The notes beneath the pieces are model-generated. The model did no database searches, had not been told where the DNA came from, and saw nothing but the letters and a program-made list of their open reading frames with translations. From positions 1,018,501 through 1,082,500 of the forward strand of contig NZ_CP014545.1 of assembly GCF_001586275.1 (NCBI RefSeq): 64,000 nucleotides of DNA, in the 5' to 3' direction. The translations under genes and the position numbers were made by a program. The DNA is from Sphingorhabdus sp. M41. Its GTDB lineage: Bacteria; Pseudomonadota; Alphaproteobacteria; Sphingomonadales; Sphingomonadaceae. Numbering within the stretch: position 1 is the stretch's first letter; each line of letters opens with the position of its first letter. Shown in pieces: positions 34,529 to 43,780 of the stretch.

Positions 34529-36718
34529 ATGGAAAATCCTGCTGCAGAGTCGCTGGATGCGGACATATCGACAGCGGACGATGCCAATGGTGCTTTTTCG
34601 GAAGATGGAAGCAAGCGCTATTTCAATCGCGAAATAAGCTGGCTCGGGTTTAATGAGCGGGTCATCGAAGAGGCTGAAAATACCGCACATCCGTTGCTTG
34701 AGCGGTTGCGCTTCCTGTCCATTTCCGGAAGCAATCTCGACGAATTTTTCATGGTCCGCTTTGCCGGGCTCGTGGGGCAATATCGACAGAATATCGAGGA
34801 ACGTTCAGCCGACGGTCTGACCGCCACGCAGCAACTGGAAGCAATTGCAATCCGGGCCGACGCGTTGCTGGAACATCAGCAGCGGGTCTGGTCATCTCTG
34901 TCCAAGACGCTTGCCGCAGAAGATATATATGTTTCGACGGTGAGCGAGCTTTCCGATGATGGGAAGGCCTGGTTCCGACAGCATTTTCTCGATCAGATAT
35001 TCCCGGTGCTGACGCCGCAGGCTCTCGATCCGGCTCATCCTTTTCCTTTCATTCCCAACAAGGGACTCAGCCTTGTTTTCGATCTGGTCAGATTGTCGGA
35101 TAATCAGGGTATTCGCGAATTGGTGATGATACCGTCGGGTCTGCCGCGTTTCATTCGCTTGCCTGGCGAGTCCGCGATCTATGTGTCTGTCGAAACCGTC
35201 ATTCAGCAATTTTCCGATATTCTCTTCCCTGGCTACGCCGTGAAAAGCAGCGGCCTGTTCCGGATCATTCGCGACAGTGATATCGAAGTGGAAGAAGAGG
35301 CGGAGGATCTCGTTCGCTATTTCCGCAGTGCTATCAAACGTCGCCGACGCGGGGATGTGATCCGGTTGGAAATGGGGCCGAAACTGGCGGAGCCCGTTGT
35401 TGCAATGCTGCGTGAGAATCTGCTGCATGACGGCGCAACGGAAAGCCGGGTCAACGGTCTGGTAGGAGTTAGTGATCTTGACATCCTAGTCGACGAAGAC
35501 CGCCCTGATCTGAAATTCACGCCGTATAGTCCGCGTTTTCCGGAGCGTATTAGAGAGCATGGCGGCGATTGTTTCGCCGCTATTCGTGATAAGGATATCC
35601 TCGTCCATCACCCCTATGAATCATTCGAAGTGGTGATCGAATTTTTGCGGCAGGCGGCTGCCGATCCCGATGTCGTCGCGATTAAACAGACCCTATATCG
35701 CGCCGGCAAGCAATCCGCCGTCATTCGGGCACTTATCGATGCCGCAGAAGCCGGCAAATCTGTGACTGCAATCGTCGAGCTCAAGGCGCGCTTTGATGAA
35801 GAGCAGAATCTGCTCTGGGCTAGCGCACTGGAACGAGCTGGAGTGCAGGTCGTATACGGATTTATCGAATGGAAAACCCACGCGAAAATCTCGATGGTCG
35901 TGCGCAAGGAGCAGGAAGGCTATCGCACCTATTGCCATTTCGGCACCGGCAATTATCATCCGATTACCGCTAAAATCTATACCGATCTGAGCTTCTTCAC
36001 TGCTGACCCGAGGGCGGCGCGCGATGCGGCGCAACTATTCAACTATATCACTGGCTATGTCGAACCCAAGGAACTGGAACTTATTTCCATGTCTCCGCGC
36101 GATATGCGCAAGGACCTAATGGGGCTAATCGATCAGGAAATTGTCAATGTCCGTGCGGGCAAGGCCGGTATGGTCTGGGCGAAGATGAATTCACTTGTCG
36201 ACCCGGCCCTGATCGAGAAACTATATCAAGCGAGCAATGCCGGTGTTGAAATTGATCTGGTGGTCCGGGGCATTTGCTGTCTGCGGCCAGATGTGCCGGG
36301 CATGTCGGATCATATCCGGGTCAAGTCTGTGGTCGGCCGTTTTCTGGAGCACAGCCGTATCTGGGCGTTCGGCAATGGCCAGGAACTACCAAATGACGGG
36401 GCTAAACTCTATATTTCATCTGCTGACTGGATGCCGCGCAATCTTGACCGCCGCGTTGAATATATGATGCCTATTACCAACAAGACCGTACATGATCAGA
36501 TATTGGATCAGGTCATGGTGGCCAATTTGATCGATGACGAGCAGAGCTGGGAATTAAATGCTGATGGCAGTTATACAAGGGTGAAACCTTCTGACAAACC
36601 GTTCAATCTGCATCGCTATTTCATGACCAATCCGTCACTGTCCGGCCGCGGCAAGGCGCTCAAGAAAAGCAATGCGGTTCCCCGTCTCAGCTTGCGCCGC
36701 CGCAAGAAAAAGGCGTGA
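34529..36718 (+). CDS. ppk1: polyphosphate kinase 1
   Basis: PPK1 reversibly makes polyphosphate from ATP. The 729-residue protein opens with the family N-terminus (RYFNREISWLGFNERVIEEA, LRFLSISGSNLDEFFMVRFA) and has the catalytic His region KTHAKISMVVRKEQ near residue 452 and HFGTGNYHPITAKIYTDLS, with the second conserved block in the C-terminal domain (RRVEYMMPI). It is coupled to ppx by an overlap of 4 bp (GTGA). Polyphosphate links to stress survival. Confidence 0.98.
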   Translation: MENPAAESLDADISTADDANGAFSEDGSKRYFNREISWLGFNERVIEEAENTAHPLLERLRFLSISGSNLDEFFMVRFAGLVGQYRQNIEERSADGLTATQQLEAIAIRADALLEHQQRVWSSLSKTLAAEDIYVSTVSELSDDGKAWFRQHFLDQIFPVLTPQALDPAHPFPFIPNKGLSLVFDLVRLSDNQGIRELVMIPSGLPRFIRLPGESAIYVSVETVIQQFSDILFPGYAVKSSGLFRIIRDSDIEVEEEAEDLVRYFRSAIKRRRRGDVIRLEMGPKLAEPVVAMLRENLLHDGATESRVNGLVGVSDLDILVDEDRPDLKFTPYSPRFPERIREHGGDCFAAIRDKDILVHHPYESFEVVIEFLRQAAADPDVVAIKQTLYRAGKQSAVIRALIDAAEAGKSVTAIVELKARFDEEQNLLWASALERAGVQVVYGFIEWKTHAKISMVVRKEQEGYRTYCHFGTGNYHPITAKIYTDLSFFTADPRAARDAAQLFNYITGYVEPKELELISMSPRDMRKDLMGLIDQEIVNVRAGKAGMVWAKMNSLVDPALIEKLYQASNAGVEIDLVVRGICCLRPDVPGMSDHIRVKSVVGRFLEHSRIWAFGNGQELPNDGAKLYISSADWMPRNLDRRVEYMMPITNKTVHDQILDQVMVANLIDDEQSWELNADGSYTRVKPSDKPFNLHRYFMTNPSLSGRGKALKKSNAVPRLSLRRRKKKA

Positions 36719-38235
36719 CCCGGGTGTTGGTGGCAAAAGGTGTTGCAGCCAATTCTGTGCAAGTGAGAAATAAACACAGCAGCCAGCGGACGGCGATCGT
36801 GGATATTGGGTCAAACTCCATCCGGCTGGTTGTCTATCAGGGCCCGGTCAGGGTTCCGGCAATCCTGTTCAATGAAAAAGTGATGGCCGGCCTGGGTAAG
36901 GAATTGTCGACGACCGGCGCGATTGCAAAGGATTCAATGGCGCTTGCCATACGTGGCCTAAAGCGTTTCCATCGCCTGTGTATGGAAATGGAAGTCGACA
37001 GCATCAAGAGTTTCGCCACCGCGGCGGTACGGGATGCAAGCAACGGCAAGGAGCTGCTGCAAGCCGCGCACGAGATTGGCTACGATGTTGTGGTGTTGCA
37101 GGGTGAAGAAGAAGCGGAGTCGGCAGCACTGGGCGTCATCTCCGGAATACCAGATGCCAAGGGTATAGTGGGTGATCTGGGCGGAGGCAGCCTGGAACTG
37201 GCGATGGTTGATAAAGGCAAGGTGCTCGAACGATATTCCTTTCCGCTCGGCGTGTTGAGGGTCGCGGACCTGCGCGCCAAGGGCCAGGACGCGCTCAAGA
37301 GTCAAGTGCGAAAGATGCTCAAAAAAACCGGATGGGAGAAGCAAGTGCAAGAACTTCCTTTCTATCTGGTGGGTGGATCCTGGCGGTCACTGGCTCGGCT
37401 CGATATGTTTGACAGCCACTATCCGCTCCCCGTGATTCACAACTACGAAATGGAGCCGCGGCGCGCACAAAGGCTAGTCAGCCGGTTGGCGCAACTGAAC
37501 CGAGACAAGCTCAAAAATGTCCCCGGCCTCTCTACGTCGCGGATACCGACACTGAAGGATGCCGCCTGGCTATTGTCAATGCTGGTGCGTTATCTGAACA
37601 GTAGCAAGATGGTGGTTTCCGCTTATGGGGTACGGGAAGGCCTGTTGTACCAAGCTATCAGCAAGCAGGAAGCGGCTCGTGATCCGTTGTTGCTGGCAAC
37701 CGAAGACGCTGGAGCTGCACAAGCGCGTTTTCCGGCGAACAGCAAATTGCTCGGTGAATGGATAACCGATATTTTTTCTGACGATCCGGTCGAATGGCAC
37801 CGCATCCGTCAGGCTGCCTGTAATCTGGGCGATGTCGCTTGGCGAGCAAACCCCAATTTTCGGGCAGAGCGAGGATTAGAGATTGGCTTGCATGGCAATT
37901 GGGTCGCAATCAGCGGCCCGGAACGCGAGATGCTTGGGCAGGCACTCTATACCAGTTTCGGCGGCGGAAATTATATATTCCCCGGAGGTGGCAAGCTCGC
38001 CAGCGAGCAGGCAACCCAGCGCGCGATCAGCTGGGGACTTGCGATGCGGCTGGCGCAGCGGCTCAGTGGTGGTACCCGTAATCCGCTGGAACAAACGCAA
38101 ATCCGCAAGTCTGGGAAAAAGCTTGAGCTGACAATAGCTGGTGATCTGGTCCATCTTTATGGCGATGCGGTTGCCAAACGGCACGGCCATCTCGCGAACA
38201 TGATGGGTCTGGAACCGGTGATGACCACCGTCTAG
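36715..38235 (+). CDS. ppx: exopolyphosphatase (Ppx/GppA)
   Basis: Ppx removes terminal phosphates from polyphosphate, opposing PPK1. The 506-residue protein has the ASKHA-type motifs AIVDIGSNSIRLVVYQG and IVGDLGGGSLELAMVD near residues 30 and 150, plus a C-terminal helical domain. Translation starts at the GTG that overlaps the ppk1 TGA, a coupled stop-start. It abuts the convergent rnd gene with no gap. Confidence 0.96.
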   Translation: MTRVLVAKGVAANSVQVRNKHSSQRTAIVDIGSNSIRLVVYQGPVRVPAILFNEKVMAGLGKELSTTGAIAKDSMALAIRGLKRFHRLCMEMEVDSIKSFATAAVRDASNGKELLQAAHEIGYDVVVLQGEEEAESAALGVISGIPDAKGIVGDLGGGSLELAMVDKGKVLERYSFPLGVLRVADLRAKGQDALKSQVRKMLKKTGWEKQVQELPFYLVGGSWRSLARLDMFDSHYPLPVIHNYEMEPRRAQRLVSRLAQLNRDKLKNVPGLSTSRIPTLKDAAWLLSMLVRYLNSSKMVVSAYGVREGLLYQAISKQEAARDPLLLATEDAGAAQARFPANSKLLGEWITDIFSDDPVEWHRIRQAACNLGDVAWRANPNFRAERGLEIGLHGNWVAISGPEREMLGQALYTSFGGGNYIFPGGGKLASEQATQRAISWGLAMRLAQRLSGGTRNPLEQTQIRKSGKKLELTIAGDLVHLYGDAVAKRHGHLANMMGLEPVMTTV

Positions 38236-39426
38236 CTATTCCGCTTCAGCGCTGTCACCTTCTTGCTGGTGGGTCATTTTGAGCTTGCCATCTTTCACGG
38301 TGAAGCTCACCCGGCCTTCAACCAGATCCAGTGCGTCCCGGCCAAATTCTTCATAGCGCCAGCCTTCGAGTAGAGGCACGTCTTCGCGTTCTCCGGCGAC
38401 GATGCGTTCCAGGTCATCGGCACGAGCAAGTAGGCGGGATGCGACATTCATCTCCGCCGAACGAATCTTGAGCAATAATTTGAGCAGATCCGTGACCAGT
38501 GCGTTGGATTTGCCATTTTTCGGGCGCCGCCCGATTTTGAGCGGCAGATCGTCCCGTGACAGCGGTTCCGCCTGTTCGATAACATCCATCAAACGGGCGC
38601 CAATATCGTTGTTTTTCCAACCAGCCGAAAGTCCGCGGACCTGCCCCAGCTTTGCTTGATCCTTGGGGGGATGGGCGGCGATGTCTGCCAGTGTTTCATC
38701 GCGCATGATCCGTCCGCGCGGCAGGTCTTTGGACTGGGCTTCTCGCTCCCGCCAAGCGGCCAGCGCTTTCAGTCTGCCGAGCATGTCCAGATTTCTTCCC
38801 TGCGACTTGACCCGCAGCCAGGATTTTTCCGGATCATTCACGTAATTTTCGGGATCTGCGAGTTTTTCCATCTCGGCATTAATCCATCTGCCCCGTCCCG
38901 TCTCTCGCAATTTTTCCAGCATCATCGGGAAAATTTTGGCCAGATGGGTGACGTCAGCCACGGCATATTCGAGTTGGCGTGTGTTGAGCGGTCGGCGTGA
39001 CCAGTCAGTAAATCGGGCGCCTTTGTCCAACGTGATTCCCAGCCAGCTGTCAACCAGATTGGCATAGCCGATCTGTTCGCTCTGGCCGATCGCCATGGCA
39101 GCGATCTGGGTGTCAAATATCGGGTGAGGAGTCTTGCCGGTCAGATTGTGGATGATTTCTACATCCTGCCCGCCAGCGTGGAAAATCTTGAGCACATTCT
39201 CATTGTTGACCATCAACTCAAGCAAGGGGCCAAGATCGACGCCTTTTGCCAGAGGGTCAATCGCGGCGGCTTCCTTGCCGTCGGAAATCTGGATGAGGCA
39301 GAGAATGGGCCAATATGTGTTCTCGCGCATGAACTCTGTATCAACCGTGATGAAATCCGCCGTCGCAAAGCGAGCGCAGATATCGGCGATGTCCTGATTG
39401 TCTGTCAGCAAATTGTGGATGTGCAT
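38236..39426 (-). CDS. rnd: ribonuclease D
   Basis: RNase D trims tRNA 3' ends. The DEDD exonuclease residues are visible: VDTEFMRENTYWPILCLIQI (D, E), HAGGQDVEIIHN (D) and the Tyr-Asp of LEYAVADVTHLAK. An HRDC-type C-terminal domain follows from about residue 200. The 396-residue start at 39426 (MHIHNLLTD) fits family alignment; a longer in-frame start at 39453 is also possible and neither has a strong SD. Its upstream region is shared with the divergent gene at 39498. Confidence 0.95.
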   Translation of the reverse strand: MHIHNLLTDNQDIADICARFATADFITVDTEFMRENTYWPILCLIQISDGKEAAAIDPLAKGVDLGPLLELMVNNENVLKIFHAGGQDVEIIHNLTGKTPHPIFDTQIAAMAIGQSEQIGYANLVDSWLGITLDKGARFTDWSRRPLNTRQLEYAVADVTHLAKIFPMMLEKLRETGRGRWINAEMEKLADPENYVNDPEKSWLRVKSQGRNLDMLGRLKALAAWREREAQSKDLPRGRIMRDETLADIAAHPPKDQAKLGQVRGLSAGWKNNDIGARLMDVIEQAEPLSRDDLPLKIGRRPKNGKSNALVTDLLKLLLKIRSAEMNVASRLLARADDLERIVAGEREDVPLLEGWRYEEFGRDALDLVEGRVSFTVKDGKLKMTHQQEGDSAEAE

Positions 39427-39497
39427 TTTTATGCTATACAGCGGGCGGCTCATCCCGCAAACAATTCGTGGACAGAGGATACAATTTGGGGGAAATC

Positions 39498-39830
39498 ATG
39501 GCATTTTGGTCACTGATTATGATCGGCGTACTGACGTTGCTCTTGCTTGGGCAGATTATGGCGCTGTGGGGTGATGCCTGTCTAGCGATAGCCGACCCGC
39601 GGCCGATTGGCGGCAAGACAATCGAGATCACGATATTGGCCTGGGGATTTGCCTCGCGGAGAGGGCGATCCCTGCAGGTCGATGATTGTTCTCAGCTCGG
39701 CATCAACGATATGCGTTTTTTCATGACCGGAAAGGCAATTCTGATCTGTTTGGTAAGCTTTGGCTTCGTCCGGAAAGTGAGCATTGCCTATCGCTGCTAT
39801 GCCGGTGACCATGATGTGGGAGAGGCCTGA
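39498..39830 (+). CDS. small membrane protein coupled to the FAD oxidase
   Basis: The 110-residue protein begins MAFWSLIMIGVLTLLLLGQI, a strong membrane segment, has a basic middle and a second weaker hydrophobic segment (KAILICLVSFGFV). The start at 39498 has GGGGGAAA upstream. Its stop and the next ATG overlap as TGATG, so the two are translationally coupled; this protein may anchor or partner the oxidase. No family is recognised. Confidence 0.75.
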   Translation: MAFWSLIMIGVLTLLLLGQIMALWGDACLAIADPRPIGGKTIEITILAWGFASRRGRSLQVDDCSQLGINDMRFFMTGKAILICLVSFGFVRKVSIAYRCYAGDHDVGEA

Positions 39831-41344
39831 TGGCGCGGGTTATCCATCTCGGTCACCAGGTCTGGAAGAACTATCACGAAACGGCAGAATGCAATCTCAA
39901 GGACCGGATCGAACTGGCGAACGGTGACGAGAGGAATGGCCGTGCGCATCTGAAAGGTGTGGCGGAAACTGTACGGGATTTGCTCAGGGAAGCCAGGCAA
40001 TATCACATTCCGGTACGGCCGATTGGCGCTGGCTGGTCGCCGTCGCCGATCAACGTGGTGGAGGACGGTTGGCTGGTCGAGACTCTGCGGCTCAACCGGA
40101 CCTATAAATTGTCGGCCAAGGATTTGCATGAAGATTGCGAAGTTGCCGCGGAAGCGCTGTTGCTGGTGCAGGCTGGTGCTACGGTTGATGAAGTTTACGA
40201 AAGTGCCGAAGAAATTGGCCGGTCGCTGCGGACTGGCGGGGCCAGCAACGGCCAGAGCTTTGCCGGCGCCTGTGCTACCGGAACCCATGGCAGCGTCTGG
40301 CAGGCGGGCGGTATCCAGGATCATGTTCGGGCGGTGCAATTGGTGACACCGGAACGGATATTGTGGATTGCTCCGAAGAAAGCGGTGCTGTCGGATGCGT
40401 TCATTGCCCAGACCGGTTCGGAGATCATGCGCGATGACCGGATATTTGCCGCTGCCCAGATTCATGTTGGTGCGATGGGTTTTGTCACGGCGATGCTGAT
40501 CGAAACCGATCCGATCTATATGGTGCAGAATATCCAGAAAGCAGCGAAGATCAAACGCGAGCATATCGACTGGCTGTGCCGCGGCGAGTTCCAGAAATTT
40601 TCCTGCGAGTTCGGACTGCATGAAGAGCCTTATTTTCAACAGCTTATAATGAATCCTTTCGATCCTTTCGACAAGAAGACTCTGTTGCGCTTCCTTTACA
40701 AGCGTCCTTATGATGCCAGCGTCCTGCCGCCACCTCCAGGCGATATGGGGGCCGGCTATGACGCCCTGACCCTGCTTGGCAAGGCGATGGCGGAAAGTGA
40801 CTGGTTCAAGGGAGAGATATTGCAACTGGCGATGGAGCAAGCCTATCCGGACAATCGTGATGTTGACGATCCGCCGGCCATTGCCACCTGGGGCCATACG
40901 ACCGAAGAGCATATGCCGATTGCCAGCCTGTTCAACGGATCAGTAACAATGGATCGCAGTAAGCTTAGTGAAGCCTTTGATTTAATTATTGATAGTTTCA
41001 GGAGCGGGGGAGGGGGCACAGTCGTCACCCTGCGTTTCGTACGACAAGCCCAGGGTCTGCTGGCGCCCGCGCACTGGCCGGATAATGTCGTGATCGATTT
41101 TGACGGCCCGAATCTCGAATCCAGTCACAACGGCTACAAGAAAGTCGTCGAGGCGCTTGATGATGCGGGTATCGCCTTCACTCGGCACTGGGGCAAAACC
41201 AACAATCTCGACGAGCGGCGGGTGAAGCGGGATTATGAACAGAATTTCGCCAACTGGAAATGGGCGCAGGCGCAAGTCATGCCGGATGCGGCCGACCGTC
41301 GGGTTTTCGCGAATGACGAATTGGTCAAACTGGGGCTGATATAG
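39830..41344 (+). CDS. FAD-linked oxidase of the VAO/aldonolactone-oxidase type
   Basis: The 504-residue protein has a flavin-binding N-terminal domain: RPIGAGWSPSPINVVEDGWL, RTGGASNGQSFAGACATGTH, then HVRAVQLVTPERILW. The GTHGS motif is typical of the aldonolactone oxidase subgroup. The C-terminal domain ends KWAQAQVMPDAADRRVFAND. The oxidised substrate may be a sugar lactone or alcohol; the sequence does not decide. No signal peptide is seen. It is coupled to the membrane protein upstream. Confidence 0.9.
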   Translation: MARVIHLGHQVWKNYHETAECNLKDRIELANGDERNGRAHLKGVAETVRDLLREARQYHIPVRPIGAGWSPSPINVVEDGWLVETLRLNRTYKLSAKDLHEDCEVAAEALLLVQAGATVDEVYESAEEIGRSLRTGGASNGQSFAGACATGTHGSVWQAGGIQDHVRAVQLVTPERILWIAPKKAVLSDAFIAQTGSEIMRDDRIFAAAQIHVGAMGFVTAMLIETDPIYMVQNIQKAAKIKREHIDWLCRGEFQKFSCEFGLHEEPYFQQLIMNPFDPFDKKTLLRFLYKRPYDASVLPPPPGDMGAGYDALTLLGKAMAESDWFKGEILQLAMEQAYPDNRDVDDPPAIATWGHTTEEHMPIASLFNGSVTMDRSKLSEAFDLIIDSFRSGGGGTVVTLRFVRQAQGLLAPAHWPDNVVIDFDGPNLESSHNGYKKVVEALDDAGIAFTRHWGKTNNLDERRVKRDYEQNFANWKWAQAQVMPDAADRRVFANDELVKLGLI

Positions 41345-41373
41345 GCTTTAGTGTCCCATCACCACTCGGGTGT

Positions 41374-42270
41374 TCAACGATCCGCGGCGGCTATAGGCGC
41401 TTTGACGCCGGGGAAATCACCTGTGGCCCTCTCCTCGGTGGACAGCTCTTCCGAATGCCATTGCTCCCCTTCGAGGGAAAATCCGACGTGGCTTGCGCGC
41501 TGAAATTCTTCGCCATTCCAGACGATCACTTGCAATTCCATCCGGTTGCCTTGCTCGACGTGGAGCCAGTTGAAACTTTGCGGTTCCTGATTGCGCAGAC
41601 GGGTCGAGGTGGCCGTGCCCGCCTGAATTACCAGAGTCGGCCCCGCTTTCGCCACCATTTTGCTGGCGGCCTCGGCATAGGTGCGGTGGAAATGGCCCGC
41701 CAGCGTCAAATGAATGCCGGCGTCGGCTATCGCCTGAAGGGCGTCTTCGTGCCGGCCCACGGCTTCGCTCAGTTCATTGCCCCAGCCAATTGGCAATGCA
41801 AACAACGGGTGATGGGTAACCAGAATTCGCGTTTTATCGGGCGCAACGCCTTTGAAGCGTTGGCGAATGAGCTGCATTTGCTCCTCGTTTATACGGCCAT
41901 CCTTGATCGTGAGGGAGCGGGCAGTATTGATTCCCAACACGGCGGCTTCGTCCGTTTCCACCCAAGGGCACAAATCCTCTGCAATATGACGTTTGTACCG
42001 GCCTAGCGGCGAAAGGAAGCGCCTGAACACATCATATAGAGGAATGTCATGATTCCCGGGAATGACCAGCAGTCTGTGCCCGTTTTCCCGCAGTGACCGG
42101 AGATATTCGGCAGCATCCTGAAATTGACCCTCGCGCGCGCGTTGGGTCAGGTCACCGCTGATGATGACGAGATCGGGTTGTTTGTCGTTCACCCAATCGA
42201 TCGTGGCCGCAACGATGTTCGGGTCATTTGCGCCAAAGTGAATGTCAGAGAGATGTGCGATCCGGGCCAT
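41374..42270 (-). CDS. metallophosphoesterase, cyclic-nucleotide phosphodiesterase-like
   Basis: The 298-residue protein has the calcineurin-like metal motifs in order: ARIAHLSDIHFGA, VIISGDLTQRARE, VIPGNHDIPLYDV, VTHHPLFALPIG and LAGHFHRTYAE. These five blocks hold the two-metal centre. The relatives Icc/CpdA hydrolyse cyclic nucleotides; other substrates are possible. It converges with the FAD oxidase and diverges from the lipid-kinase-like gene. Confidence 0.92.
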   Translation of the reverse strand: MARIAHLSDIHFGANDPNIVAATIDWVNDKQPDLVIISGDLTQRAREGQFQDAAEYLRSLRENGHRLLVIPGNHDIPLYDVFRRFLSPLGRYKRHIAEDLCPWVETDEAAVLGINTARSLTIKDGRINEEQMQLIRQRFKGVAPDKTRILVTHHPLFALPIGWGNELSEAVGRHEDALQAIADAGIHLTLAGHFHRTYAEAASKMVAKAGPTLVIQAGTATSTRLRNQEPQSFNWLHVEQGNRMELQVIVWNGEEFQRASHVGFSLEGEQWHSEELSTEERATGDFPGVKAPIAAADR

Positions 42271-42341
42271 GAAGGTCTAACTGCTGACTCCTAAATAAGT
42301 TTCACCGTGCATCCAAACATCCGCCGCAGCGTAGTCTCATC

Positions 42342-43226
42342 ATGAAAAGCAATTCTCTCCCTCGGGACGCCATTCTTGTCATTAACGCCGGATCTCGGAA
42401 GGGAGAGGATTTGTTCGAAGAGGCGAAAGCAAAACTGGCGGAAGCTGGCGTTAATCTCCTCGACGCACAGGCCGTCGAGAATCCTGACGATATTCGCAAT
42501 ATTGTTCGGCAAGCCGTCAAGAAAGCACCGATGGTCATTGTCGGCGGCGGTGATGGTTCGCTTTCGGGCGTCGTCGACGAATTTGTCGGCACCGATTGTG
42601 TCTTCGCCCTATTGCCTCTTGGTACCGCCAACAGTTCGGCGCGAACGCTGGGCGTGCCTCTTGATCTTGAAGGGGCCATTGAGGTCATTGCGCACGGGCA
42701 TCGCAAGCCAATAGATCTTGGCATGATCGATGACGATTATTTTGTAAACGCTGCATCCTTAGGCCTTTCTCCAATCATCGGGGAAACGGTTCCGCATGAA
42801 TTGAAGCGCTATCTCGGTCGTTTTGGCTATCTGTTCTGGGCCCTGAAATGCCTCATCGGCTTCCGGCCCTTCAGGCTGACGATTGATGATGGCGCAGAAA
42901 AGCACGCATTATGGTCGACCGAAGTGCGGATATTGAACGGATCCTATCATGGTGGTCTGGAATTGTCTGACAATGCGGAAATCGACAGCGGGCAGATCGT
43001 GATCCAGGCTGTCGTTGGAAAAAGCAAAATCCAGCTCATGTGGGACTGGTTTGCAAAAGCGCTGAAGCTGAGAGACCGGAACGCCAACACGCGTGAATTT
43101 TCCGGAACATCCTTTCAGTTGGAGACGATACCGAAGCTGAAGATTTCAATCGATGGCGAAGTGCTGGCATCCACGCCAGTCCAGGTCCGCGTTGCGAGGG
43201 ATGCCATAGAGGTCGCTTGTCCATAA
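42342..43226 (+). CDS. diacylglycerol/lipid kinase-like protein
   Basis: The 294-residue protein has the DAGK catalytic motif VIVGGGDGSLSGVVDEFV near residue 67 and the following ALLPLGTANSSARTLGVPL. Family members usually have GTANDFAR in the second block; here it is GTANSSAR, which may alter activity. A C-terminal beta-rich domain ends KLKISIDGEVLASTPVQVRV. It probably acts on membrane lipids in the cytoplasm; the substrate is not established. Confidence 0.9.
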   Translation: MKSNSLPRDAILVINAGSRKGEDLFEEAKAKLAEAGVNLLDAQAVENPDDIRNIVRQAVKKAPMVIVGGGDGSLSGVVDEFVGTDCVFALLPLGTANSSARTLGVPLDLEGAIEVIAHGHRKPIDLGMIDDDYFVNAASLGLSPIIGETVPHELKRYLGRFGYLFWALKCLIGFRPFRLTIDDGAEKHALWSTEVRILNGSYHGGLELSDNAEIDSGQIVIQAVVGKSKIQLMWDWFAKALKLRDRNANTREFSGTSFQLETIPKLKISIDGEVLASTPVQVRVARDAIEVACP

Positions 43227-43291
43227 GGGGCGGAACTATCCTGCGATGGCCGCGTAATTCTATTATGACACAACATAATGGAGAGTCCCCC

Positions 43292-43573
43292 ATGGCGAAG
43301 ATTGACAAGAAAAAAGCCGGACATTCGCACGAATATGAACGGCTGAACCCCGGGGCAGCACCCGGCACTCCGCATCGACCGGACAGTTCCTACGGCATGG
43401 ATAAGGGCAAGGCCGGCGGTACGTATGGCGATGCGGACAATGTGCCGGTAAACAAGGACGATGATGCGACCCCCGGCGGCCAAGCCCCGGAAAAGGTGAG
43501 CGACCGTCCCAATTTTTCCACGGTTCGGCCCGGAGACTATCCGCTGAAGGATCGCAAGGACAGGCAGGCTTGA
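43292..43573 (+). CDS. small hydrophilic hypothetical protein
   Basis: The 93-residue protein begins MAKIDKKKAGHSHEYERLNP and is rich in G, D, K and P with no hydrophobic segment, so it is likely disordered and cytoplasmic. GGAGAG precedes the ATG at 43292. I recognise no family. It sits between the lipid-kinase-like gene and aspS. Confidence 0.68.
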   Translation: MAKIDKKKAGHSHEYERLNPGAAPGTPHRPDSSYGMDKGKAGGTYGDADNVPVNKDDDATPGGQAPEKVSDRPNFSTVRPGDYPLKDRKDRQA

Positions 43574-43703
43574 GCGTTTAGCAAAGCTATCGGGCCCCGC
43601 TGACTCCTTGCGCCTGATGCGGAGCTTTCGGCGGCGACAGCCTTATCCTTCGCAAAACTCCGCATCAACTGCGGCGCACAGCCTGTTTGGACAATCTCAA
43701 GCC

Positions 43704-43732
43704 TTGACAAATGGCCCGCAGACCTGTGTTAC
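43704..43732 (+). promoter_or_regulatory. possible promoter of aspS
   Basis: TTGACA (43704-43709) is a perfect -35 element; TGTTAC (43727-43732) lies 17 bases on as a poor -10. Its location, about 50 bp before the aspS ATG, is apt. Confidence 0.4.
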
Positions 43733-43780
43733 GCGTGCAATCTTTCCATCTGGGAAAGCACCCAATTCCAAAGGTCCATC

